Positions 20,336 through 28,113 of a stretch of DNA of 30,115 nt are shown here, piece by piece; the stretch's first letter is position 1; each line of letters opens with the position of its first letter. Where the stretch lies: IMG/VR virus record IMGVR_UViG_3300033153_003684, positions 1 through 30,115 of that record. One strand, given 5' to 3'. Source of the DNA: a virus. The notes beneath the pieces were generated by a model. It was not told where the DNA came from. It saw only the letters and a list, made by a program, of their open reading frames with translations, and did not search any database. Both the position numbers and the translations under genes were made by a program.

Positions 20336-20826
20336 TGGGTAAGAATATAATCAATGATAAAGAAGTTAAGAAAGCTTTAAATATCTATGGTAAAGATGTA
20401 GTAGCAGAATTAGCTAAACAACTTTTAAAGTTAGATAAGAAGGCTAGTGGTAAATTGATTAAGAGTCTTGATTATAAGATACGTCCTGTTGTTAAGAAGA
20501 TGGTTGTGATAATAGAATCGGAAGATTATTTACATTACGTTGATAAGGGAAGAAGACCTGGTAAGATGCCACCAATTAATGCTATATCTAAATGGGCTAG
20601 TATTAAAGGAATAAGTCAGAAGGCAGTATTTCCTATTGCTAAGAAGATAGGAAGACTAGGAATTAAACCAACACACGTATTAGATAAAACATTAAAGGCT
20701 TTGAATAAACAGAAACACTTTAGTATTTTAGAAGAGAGTATGAATGATTGGATTGATGATACGTTAGATAATATCGCTATGTCTTTATCTGAGAAAGGAA
20801 ACTTCGTAGTTGATTATAGACCATAA
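20335..20826 (+). CDS. HK97 gp10-like neck/tail-completion protein
   Basis: 163 residues. The central YLHYVDKGRRPGKMPPINAISKWASIKGISQKAVFPIAKKIGRLGIKPTHVL (about 65-115) is the hallmark of HK97 gp10-like proteins in Bacteroidota phages (Y-x-x-V-D-x-G-R-x-P-G-K-x-P-P ... W). These proteins act at the head-tail joint or tail end. Start overlaps the previous stop (TAATG); the next gene starts after a late promoter-like motif. Confidence 0.75.
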   Translation: MGKNIINDKEVKKALNIYGKDVVAELAKQLLKLDKKASGKLIKSLDYKIRPVVKKMVVIIESEDYLHYVDKGRRPGKMPPINAISKWASIKGISQKAVFPIAKKIGRLGIKPTHVLDKTLKALNKQKHFSILEESMNDWIDDTLDNIAMSLSEKGNFVVDYRP

Positions 20827-20859
20827 AACACTTAAGTATTATATCTGTTTTATAAAAAA
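20826..20859 (+). promoter_or_regulatory. Late promoter-like bipartite motif, copy 5
   Basis: AAACAC overlaps the neck gene stop by one base; ten bases; then TATCTGTTTTATAAAAAA at 20842-20859, 15 bases before the ATG at 20875. Confidence 0.75.
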
Positions 20860-20874
20860 GAAATAGTCAATAAT

Positions 20875-22353
20875 ATGATAACTAGATTATTAGAACCACA
20901 AGAATTTCAATCAGTATATAATGAACTAATGTTAGTATTAGATTCGGATAAGAAATTAGAAGATAAATTCCAATATGTAATAGATGTAACTATCGATGGT
21001 ACACCAATGAGTAGATTTAAAATACCATCTAATGCAGAAGGTTATGGTGTAATGGATTTACATAAACACATTGAACCTTTTGTAGATTATAATTTAGATA
21101 CAACTTCAAGTAATAATATTCACGAAAGAGTAGAAGAATCATATGCTGTTTATAATGTAGAATTATCAGAAGAATATGTTTATACTTGGGATTTTGGTGA
21201 CAATTATTGGGCAGGTGTTATAGTTTATGATGGTGATACATATAATAATATGACTGGTTTTAATTTAGGGACTACCCATTATTTCCAATTAGGTGATAGA
21301 GTTAAGATTACACAAGACACAGGTTTTTTACATCCAGAATATAATGGTATATTCACAGTTATAGATGTACCTGATGCTGTTAGTATAGTAGTTAATTTAA
21401 ATTATGAAGGTGCATCCCCTGTTAATCCAGGAGTAGGTGTAATAGCTTCTAATAGCGTTACTATTATTCCGAGTATAGTTACATTGACTAGTAATAAATT
21501 AGCTTTTAATGGGGTATTTAAATGGGAAGACGTTTCATTATGGAATTATTCTGTTTATAAAGCATATCAATTAGGTGGTAGTGGTAAGATGTTAAGTAAT
21601 ATGTACACCAATAGTGATGTTCAATTAGAAGATATATTTGATATTCATTTTTATAAAGAGACTAACAACTTATATTATACAAGAATAACAACTGATAATG
21701 GTGTATTTGATTTCTATAATCAATATCAAGTCAATTTAATTAACAATAAGTTTATTAAGGTTAAATGTTCACCGTGGCATTTAACTAATACAACACAAGT
21801 TCCAGTTATTATATCAGGGGCATTACCTGTTTTAGATTCTAATAGTACTTATTATGAAGTTAAGTTTATTGATAATTTATTAGGGAATAGTTCAGAGACT
21901 AGAAGATTCAATTTAGTAGCTCCTTGTAGTTTATATGAGACATATAGATTTATTTATTTAGATAAGTTTGGTGCATTTGCTTCCACTTCATTTAATAAGG
22001 TGAATAAGAAGAAGACTACAATCAAGAGAGATACTTATAAAAAGAACTATGGGAGTTATAATTCAGTTGCTAATACTTGGGGATATAGTATTTCTGATAG
22101 AGGAACAAAGAATTATAATATGGAAGTAGAAGATATCATTACTATTAATTCTGATTGGCAGAGTGAATTGAATGCTCAGAGAATTTTAGATATGTTAGAA
22201 TCACCAGAAGTTTATCACATAGATGAGAATAATAATATATATGGTATCAACATTTTAAATACAAGTTGGGATAAAAAACAAACAATCAATGATATTATTT
22301 TCAATTACACAATTGACTTTAAATATTCATTTAAAAATAAAGTAAATGTATAA
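20875..22353 (+). CDS. Tail/baseplate structural protein
   Basis: 492 residues. It looks like a large beta-rich distal tail protein: an N-terminal YVIDVTIDGTPMSRFKIPSNAEGYGVMDLHKHIEPFVDYNLD segment typical of Bacteroidota phage tail proteins, a small barrel insertion at about 140-190 (YFQLGDRVKITQDTGFLHPEYNGIFTVIDV) and a C-terminal half ending in beta strands (NDIIFNYTIDFKYSFKNKV). It has no catalytic signature. Its stop overlaps the next ATG by one base, so the two baseplate/fibre proteins are co-translated. Confidence 0.65.
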   Translation: MITRLLEPQEFQSVYNELMLVLDSDKKLEDKFQYVIDVTIDGTPMSRFKIPSNAEGYGVMDLHKHIEPFVDYNLDTTSSNNIHERVEESYAVYNVELSEEYVYTWDFGDNYWAGVIVYDGDTYNNMTGFNLGTTHYFQLGDRVKITQDTGFLHPEYNGIFTVIDVPDAVSIVVNLNYEGASPVNPGVGVIASNSVTIIPSIVTLTSNKLAFNGVFKWEDVSLWNYSVYKAYQLGGSGKMLSNMYTNSDVQLEDIFDIHFYKETNNLYYTRITTDNGVFDFYNQYQVNLINNKFIKVKCSPWHLTNTTQVPVIISGALPVLDSNSTYYEVKFIDNLLGNSSETRRFNLVAPCSLYETYRFIYLDKFGAFASTSFNKVNKKKTTIKRDTYKKNYGSYNSVANTWGYSISDRGTKNYNMEVEDIITINSDWQSELNAQRILDMLESPEVYHIDENNNIYGINILNTSWDKKQTINDIIFNYTIDFKYSFKNKVNV

Positions 22354-25300
22354 TGGGTAAAGTAGAAATATTAATATTATCTAATGGAGTATGGACACCT
22401 TTAGAAGTTAGACAAGATGCAATTGGATTTGGATTACAATTTTCAATTGATGATGTTAGAACACCTGAGAAGAGAAATTCTTCATATTCAAAGACTATTA
22501 AATTAGTTGGTTCGAAAAAGAATAATATGTTGATGGGACATTTATATGATGTACATTCAGACTTCTCTTATTTTAATCCGAATAATAAAAGTAAAGCAAG
22601 AATCTTAATTGATAGTACAACCGTATTAGATGGATTCTTACAATTAAAGTCTATTGATAAATTAAGTAATGTTGACCAACAAGGAAATAAGATAGAATAT
22701 AACGTTGTTGTATTTGATGATAATATTGATTTCTTTTCTGAATTAGGTGAGAAGAAATTAGAAGATTTAGATGTAAGTCAGTATAATCATATATATGGTA
22801 GGGAGAATATAATGTCTAGTTGGACTAATCAATGGTCTGCTGGTTATACTTATCCGATGTTAGAAAATGGGAATATTAAACAGACTTTATTAGGATATGT
22901 AACACAAACAGATTATAAGACAGAAGATTTCAAACCAGCATTTTATCATAAATGGTTACTTAATAAATGTGCAGAAGAAAGTGGATTTATTTTAAGTGGT
23001 TCTTTTATGGATAATGAAGTTTATAAAAAAGAAATTATCCCCTTTAACGGAGATGTTTATCCATTAAGACCAGAAGATTTATTAAGTAGAACATATGATG
23101 CTGGATTAACAGTAGATAAGATAATGAGTAATAGTATAATTGGTGCTTATCAAATAGATGCTCAGTTATATACAAATTTCAATGATGATTTTACCTTACC
23201 TTATTTTGATACAACTGCATCTTTTACATATGATAATAATTTAGCTGTTGTACCACCACATATGGTTGATGATTTATATTCTAAATGGACAGTTAATAAG
23301 GCTGGTGAATATTCTTTTAAAACTAAAATGAAGATTTCAGTTACATTTACACCTACACAAAATGGTACATTAAAAATAGCACAGAATTCAGCAGATTTAA
23401 ATGCTGGTACTGGAATAGTAGGTGATATGAATCTTCAAATAAGTTTAAATGAAGAATGGATAGGTGGTACAACAGCAGTTATAAATAGTTCACTAAGTGA
23501 TTTAGTAGCTTTTCCTGCTAGCACAACTACTGGTGTTCCATTTACATTAGATTTCCTTATTGATATTGAAACTAATAATGTAGATTTAATTCAAAATGAT
23601 ATATTAAGACAATTTATTCAGATTGATACAGTACCAGTTACTAGTGGTTATGATTATTTTGGTTATGATTATGGTGGGGGTACAGTAGATTTAATGACAA
23701 CTACTGTTACTATTAACAAAGTGTATGGAATAGGGGAAGAGTCTAATACTTTAAACATAGCTTTATCAGGAGAAATTACAGATGGTGACCAAGTTAATAT
23801 TTGGAATTCATTACCAAAGAACTTCAAACAGAAAGATTTATTCATTGATATAATCAGAAGATATAATGTATATATTTCAATAGACCCAGATGATAATAGA
23901 AAATTGATTTTAGATAGTAGAGATGATTACTATACTAACGCAGATATTCTTGACTGGTCTAAGAAGAAAGATTATTCAAGTCCTGATAATATTAAATTCT
24001 TAACTGAGTTGCAAAATAAGGAAGTATTATTTACTTATAAGAATGATACAAGTGCTCAAATTAATAATGGAAGAAAAGTATTAGATGAATATACTAAACG
24101 AACTGGTGATATTTATGGGCAACATACAATTGAATATAATAATGATTTCATATCAGGAAGTAAAAAGATTGAAAGTCCATTTAGTCCTAGTATGATTTTA
24201 TATCAATCTCAAACAGGTACTTTCGTTTCAGCAATTAATGCTATGAAGCCTAAGAGTAAACCAAGAGTTGTATTATATAATGGTTTAGTTAATTGTGAGA
24301 ATGCTAAGACTTGGAAGTTCAGAAGAAACAATGGTGGTACAATTGAATTTTATGACCATACTACTTATCCACAAGCTATTCATTATGATGATGCTATCTT
24401 ACCAGATGTAGATATTAATTTTGGACAATCTCCTTATGAAGAATATTCTCAAATTGAAAGAAGTACAGATAATAATCTATATAATAATTATTGGAGAAAT
24501 TTCGTTGAGCAAGTAGATGATGGTAAAATGATTACTAGTTATTTTGAGTTGAATGAATATGATATTAATAAGATTAGAAATAAATTCAATTATAAAATAT
24601 TAATAGAAAATGGTGGTGTGGCAAGTTATTATTTCATTAATAAAGTAATTGATTATAATCCAATTAGAAGTTCATTAACTAAAGTAGAATTACTTAAAAT
24701 AAAAGATGGTGTTGTATTTGAGAAAAGTACAGGAACAACTTTAATAGATGCAAGTCTTCCTGTTACAAGAGGATTAGATGTTGCTGGTAATGCTGGTAAT
24801 AATGTTGTTAATAATCCTTTAACTATTTTAAATGGAACTAGTAATAGAGTTAATACTACTGAGAGTGCTATTATAAATGGAAGTAATAATATAGTTGCTG
24901 ATGGTAGTAAATCTATCTATGTAGGTGGTGATAATAACTATGTTCCACCAGGAGTAGATAATGTTATTATAATGGGTGATAATATAACTGCAATAGAAAG
25001 TAATGTAGCTTATATCGGAACAGTTGAGATAAACGGAAATACAAATACTATTAATATCCCTGGTTTTACACCATCTGATTTACAAACAGTTATGGACATT
25101 GGTAGTACAGCGAGTATTATCACTGATATTGATTTAGACACTACAGGAAGTATAATTTATAAAATAAATGGTAGTGAAGTATTTAAATCAAATAGTGGAT
25201 TAGTAACATCATCAATAGGATTGAAGTCTTCGAGTATTATTTCTTCAGATAATGGTAGTGTAAATTCAAATAACTCTATTGTATGTGGTGGTAAAGATAA

Positions 25301-26294
25301 TATAATAGACCTTAGTAATAATGTATTAATTACAGGACAAGGTAATACAGCAACAACTTCGGTTGGTTCTTTTTTAACAGCAGGTTTTAATAATATAGAT
25401 ACTTCAAATTGGTCAACTATAAGTGGTGGTACAGGTAATAGTATAAATTCTTCTCATCGTTCGGTGATTTTTGGTGGTCTTACTAATACAATAGATGGTT
25501 CGTTTCGTTCGGTTATTTTATCAGGTGTTAATAATCTTATTGATTTTGGTTCGACAAAATCAGCAATATTTATAGGTGAAGATAATAATGTAACAGGAAC
25601 TTCTGATTCTTCTATCATAGGTGGTGGGTTCTCACATCTAATTACATTTTCTAATAATAGTATTTTGATGGGTGGTTATGATAATCTATTAAGTAATGCT
25701 GATTGGTGTGGTATTATTGGTGGACATAATAATACTATTAGTTCACAATCTAGTTGTTTCATTGGTGGTGGTACAGGTAATGATGTAACACAACATCGAA
25801 GTGGTATTATTGGTGGGGAAAATAACTCTGTAAGTGGTTCTCGTTCGGTAGTAATAGGTGGTAATTCACATACATTATCAGGTGTTCGTTCTGTAATACT
25901 TGGTGGTAGTGCGATTAATGGTATAGAAGATAATACTGTATATGTTCCAATTTTACAAGTGACTAAAAGTATAAGATTCGATGGTTATGGAACTCATCAT
26001 AAAATGGGATATCTTTCAATTGGTGCGTGGAATATGGATGTAAATGGGATAGTGAGTATCTTTCACGGTTTATCAGCAACCGAATGGAAGACTATCCACG
26101 GCGTTACTGTGATGATTAGAAATGATGTTGATAGTTTCAGAGGACAATTAGATTTTCAAGCTCATTCAAATAGTGGTGTTAATTCAACTTATATAGTATT
26201 ATCTAGAGTTGCTTTGGATTATTTTGATAATCCTGCATTTAGTTCGATTGGTGTCAATAGAGGTTATATAACTTTTTGGTACACACCAGATTAA
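22353..26294 (+). CDS. Large tail/fibre protein with YadA-like head repeats
   Basis: 1313 residues, the longest gene. The N-terminal ~450 residues (GVWTPLEVRQDAIGFGLQFSIDDVRTPEKRNSSYSKTIKLVGSKKNN...) resemble baseplate-anchored proteins of Bacteroidota phages. From about residue 820 to 1190 there are many short repeats of the form G-G-x-x-N-x-I followed by S-x-V-I-x-G-G (for example IIGGHNNTISSQSSCFIGGG and GIIGGENNSVSGSRSVVIGG), the left-handed parallel beta-roll of YadA-type trimeric adhesin heads. The last ~110 residues (RFDGYGTHHKMGYLSIGAWNMD...) form a distinct tip domain, the probable receptor-binding end. A trimeric, host-recognition fibre is the likely role. Confidence 0.75.
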   Translation: MGKVEILILSNGVWTPLEVRQDAIGFGLQFSIDDVRTPEKRNSSYSKTIKLVGSKKNNMLMGHLYDVHSDFSYFNPNNKSKARILIDSTTVLDGFLQLKSIDKLSNVDQQGNKIEYNVVVFDDNIDFFSELGEKKLEDLDVSQYNHIYGRENIMSSWTNQWSAGYTYPMLENGNIKQTLLGYVTQTDYKTEDFKPAFYHKWLLNKCAEESGFILSGSFMDNEVYKKEIIPFNGDVYPLRPEDLLSRTYDAGLTVDKIMSNSIIGAYQIDAQLYTNFNDDFTLPYFDTTASFTYDNNLAVVPPHMVDDLYSKWTVNKAGEYSFKTKMKISVTFTPTQNGTLKIAQNSADLNAGTGIVGDMNLQISLNEEWIGGTTAVINSSLSDLVAFPASTTTGVPFTLDFLIDIETNNVDLIQNDILRQFIQIDTVPVTSGYDYFGYDYGGGTVDLMTTTVTINKVYGIGEESNTLNIALSGEITDGDQVNIWNSLPKNFKQKDLFIDIIRRYNVYISIDPDDNRKLILDSRDDYYTNADILDWSKKKDYSSPDNIKFLTELQNKEVLFTYKNDTSAQINNGRKVLDEYTKRTGDIYGQHTIEYNNDFISGSKKIESPFSPSMILYQSQTGTFVSAINAMKPKSKPRVVLYNGLVNCENAKTWKFRRNNGGTIEFYDHTTYPQAIHYDDAILPDVDINFGQSPYEEYSQIERSTDNNLYNNYWRNFVEQVDDGKMITSYFELNEYDINKIRNKFNYKILIENGGVASYYFINKVIDYNPIRSSLTKVELLKIKDGVVFEKSTGTTLIDASLPVTRGLDVAGNAGNNVVNNPLTILNGTSNRVNTTESAIINGSNNIVADGSKSIYVGGDNNYVPPGVDNVIIMGDNITAIESNVAYIGTVEINGNTNTINIPGFTPSDLQTVMDIGSTASIITDIDLDTTGSIIYKINGSEVFKSNSGLVTSSIGLKSSSIISSDNGSVNSNNSIVCGGKDNIIDLSNNVLITGQGNTATTSVGSFLTAGFNNIDTSNWSTISGGTGNSINSSHRSVIFGGLTNTIDGSFRSVILSGVNNLIDFGSTKSAIFIGEDNNVTGTSDSSIIGGGFSHLITFSNNSILMGGYDNLLSNADWCGIIGGHNNTISSQSSCFIGGGTGNDVTQHRSGIIGGENNSVSGSRSVVIGGNSHTLSGVRSVILGGSAINGIEDNTVYVPILQVTKSIRFDGYGTHHKMGYLSIGAWNMDVNGIVSIFHGLSATEWKTIHGVTVMIRNDVDSFRGQLDFQAHSNSGVNSTYIVLSRVALDYFDNPAFSSIGVNRGYITFWYTPD

Positions 26295-26312
26295 AATAAT
26301 TAAATAATTAAA

Positions 26313-26564
26313 ATGACAACAACAGAAATAAGCAACACAGTAATAAACAGAGCTATTTATATAAATAGCAAATGGAAAGTATCAGTTACATTGAATGATT
26401 ATCCATATGGATTCAGAATTGAAGGAGCAGATGATATATCTGATACTGATTTATCTGATTTAATTTATCAGGAATTACTAACAACAGAAGTATATGTAGC
26501 ACCTGTGGTAGTTCCAATTGTTCAGAAAGAAACATTAGAGGGATTAGTACCAAGGCAAAAGTAA
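26313..26564 (+). CDS. Small protein downstream of the fibre gene
   Basis: 83 residues (MTTTEISNTVINRAIYINSKWKVSVTLNDYPYGFRIEGADDISDTDLSDLIYQELLTTEVYVAPVVVPIVQKETLEGLVPRQK). Acidic helix in the middle and a Val/Pro-rich tail. Located 18 bases after the fibre gene, so fibre chaperone or accessory is possible, but there is no motif to support it. Confidence 0.6.
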   Translation: MTTTEISNTVINRAIYINSKWKVSVTLNDYPYGFRIEGADDISDTDLSDLIYQELLTTEVYVAPVVVPIVQKETLEGLVPRQK

Positions 26565-26597
26565 AACAGTTATAGATTATATCTGTTTTATAAAAAA
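26564..26597 (+). promoter_or_regulatory. Late promoter-like bipartite motif, copy 6
   Basis: AAACAG overlaps the preceding stop by one base; ten bases; TATCTGTTTTATAAAAAA at 26580-26597; 13 bases before the ATG at 26611. Confidence 0.75.
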
Positions 26598-26610
26598 GAA
26601 AGTAATAGAA

Positions 26611-26748
26611 ATGAAAGAATTGAAAATGAAAATACATTTAGCTGAATGGTTTATAAAACCAGAATTAAAGAGATTAAATAGACAAATAGAATTTTCAATT
26701 TTGTTTATTACATTCAGAATTTTAAAAAAGAAAAAGAAACTACAATAA
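26611..26748 (+). CDS. Small basic protein (45 aa)
   Basis: Frame MKELKMKIHLAEWFIKPELKRLNRQIEFSILFITFRILKKKKKLQ: amphipathic basic helix, then a short hydrophobic stretch and a Lys-rich end. It starts 13 bases after late promoter-like copy 6, the same distance as other confirmed genes, and ends one base before the next ATG. That spacing is good support. Possibly membrane-associated; function unknown. Confidence 0.6.
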   Translation: MKELKMKIHLAEWFIKPELKRLNRQIEFSILFITFRILKKKKKLQ

Positions 26749-26749
26749 T

Positions 26750-27622
26750 ATGAATTATAATAATCAATATGAATTTTATAAGAGGGTAGAATTAGATGCT
26801 AATAATTATCTAATCACTTCTAACAGTCCAACACAACATACAGAAATAATTACAGAATTAGAAAAAATAGGAATTACTCAATTCTTCATTGAAGTAAATA
26901 AAGGTAACATAGCTGGTACAGTTCCGTTTAATAAGTTTGGTAGAAATGGAGATATCGATACAGGTCAAACAGAAGATATCTGGTCAGTTTCATCAACTTA
27001 TACTGGATTCCCAACCGAGGTGGAAACTTTAGAAGTATTTTCAACTAATGCTAATGATACAGCAGGTGGTACAGGTGCAAGAGATATAGTAATAACTAAT
27101 CTATTAGATGCTAGTTTCAATCCGATGCCTGATGTTTATTTAACTTTAAACGGAACTACACCAGTTAGTTTGGGTGCTGGTTTATATTCAAGATGTACAA
27201 GAATAGTAGTATTAACTGCTGGTAGTACAGGAGAGAATCAAGGTAATATAACGTTAAGACATACAACTACTACTAGTAATGTATTCGCAGTTATCACACC
27301 AGGAGATAATCAAACACAGATATTCGCATTTACTGTACCATTAGGAAAAACATTGTACATACCAAACTTTACTGTGATGATGACCAGGGCTAATGGTAGT
27401 GCAGGTAGTGCTAATATATCAGTTAAAGGTAAAATGGGAACTAATAATGTTTGGAATGTTATTAGAAATATAGATATAACAGATTCACAATCATATAAAT
27501 TTGATTCAACAGCTTATTTCGTAGTATCAGAAGGAATGGATATTGTAGCTACAATAAATTCTGTATCAGATAACAATACTAGGGTGACAGGGGAAGCAAA
27601 TGGTTTCTTAGTAGATAATTAA
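26750..27622 (+). CDS. Virion structural protein with repeated beta domains
   Basis: 290 residues. The text VPFNKFGRNGDIDTGQTEDIWSVSSTYTGFP, then LEVFSTNANDTAGGTGARDIVITNLLD, then VYLTLNGTTPVSLGAGLYSRCTRIVVLTAGSTGENQGNITLRHT is a widespread phage virion family pattern (FGRN---, E-IW, S---DT-GGTGAR-V-I-GL, LNGTT-V, R---V--AGS---N-G-I). It is seen in many marine phages without a proven role; an internal virion or appendage protein is likely. It follows directly after the small basic protein in the copy 6 transcript. Confidence 0.7.
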   Translation: MNYNNQYEFYKRVELDANNYLITSNSPTQHTEIITELEKIGITQFFIEVNKGNIAGTVPFNKFGRNGDIDTGQTEDIWSVSSTYTGFPTEVETLEVFSTNANDTAGGTGARDIVITNLLDASFNPMPDVYLTLNGTTPVSLGAGLYSRCTRIVVLTAGSTGENQGNITLRHTTTTSNVFAVITPGDNQTQIFAFTVPLGKTLYIPNFTVMMTRANGSAGSANISVKGKMGTNNVWNVIRNIDITDSQSYKFDSTAYFVVSEGMDIVATINSVSDNNTRVTGEANGFLVDN

Positions 27623-27635
27623 AATAATATTATAT

Positions 27636-28112
27636 ATGTATAAAACAGGAGATATATTTAATTGTACAAGTAAGTCTATAATATCTAAAATGATAAGATG
27701 GTTCACTAAATCTGATTATAGCCACACAGCTATGTTTATTGAGATATGGGGACAACCTTTTATAATTGAAAGTCAAGTAGATGGTGTTCATATCCATACA
27801 TTTGATGAATGGCAAAAGAAATATAAATATAATTATGTAGTAATGCGTGGTGATACTGGTGATGAAAAGGAATTTTCAATTAGAGCTATGTCATTATTGG
27901 GTAAGAAATATGATTTCAAATCTCTATTATTAACACAACCTATTAAATTAAAAACAGGGATAATTATAAATAAAAAAGATGGAAAATTAGATTCACTATT
28001 TTGTTCTGAATTTATTGCTTGGTGTTATAAGATTGATGACTTTCAGATGAGTCCAGAAGATTTATTCAGATGGCAAATAATGAGAGGATTTTTAAAAATA
28101 AATACAAAATAA
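27636..28112 (+). CDS. YiiX-like permuted papain-fold cysteine hydrolase
   Basis: 158 residues. YKTGDIFNCTSKSIISKMIRWFTKSDYSHTAMFIE gives the GD and catalytic-type His30 (SH-T-A-M-F), followed by Glu45 in IIESQVDGVHIH; LFCSEFIAWCY gives Cys123. The His-before-Cys order and the GDI(L/I)F/SH/CSEF pattern are those of the circularly permuted NlpC/P60-like YiiX family. It would cut cell-wall peptide or amide bonds. Position immediately before the tape-measure-like gene suggests a virion-associated enzyme that helps DNA entry, rather than the lysis endolysin. Confidence 0.75.
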   Translation: MYKTGDIFNCTSKSIISKMIRWFTKSDYSHTAMFIEIWGQPFIIESQVDGVHIHTFDEWQKKYKYNYVVMRGDTGDEKEFSIRAMSLLGKKYDFKSLLLTQPIKLKTGIIINKKDGKLDSLFCSEFIAWCYKIDDFQMSPEDLFRWQIMRGFLKINTK

Positions 28113-28113
28113 A

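Noticed and set aside
24800-25930. Regularly spaced GG/AATAA-type DNA repeats as a CRISPR array
   Set aside because: They lie in frame within a long protein and encode YadA-like head repeats; spacing and sequence vary as in protein repeats.
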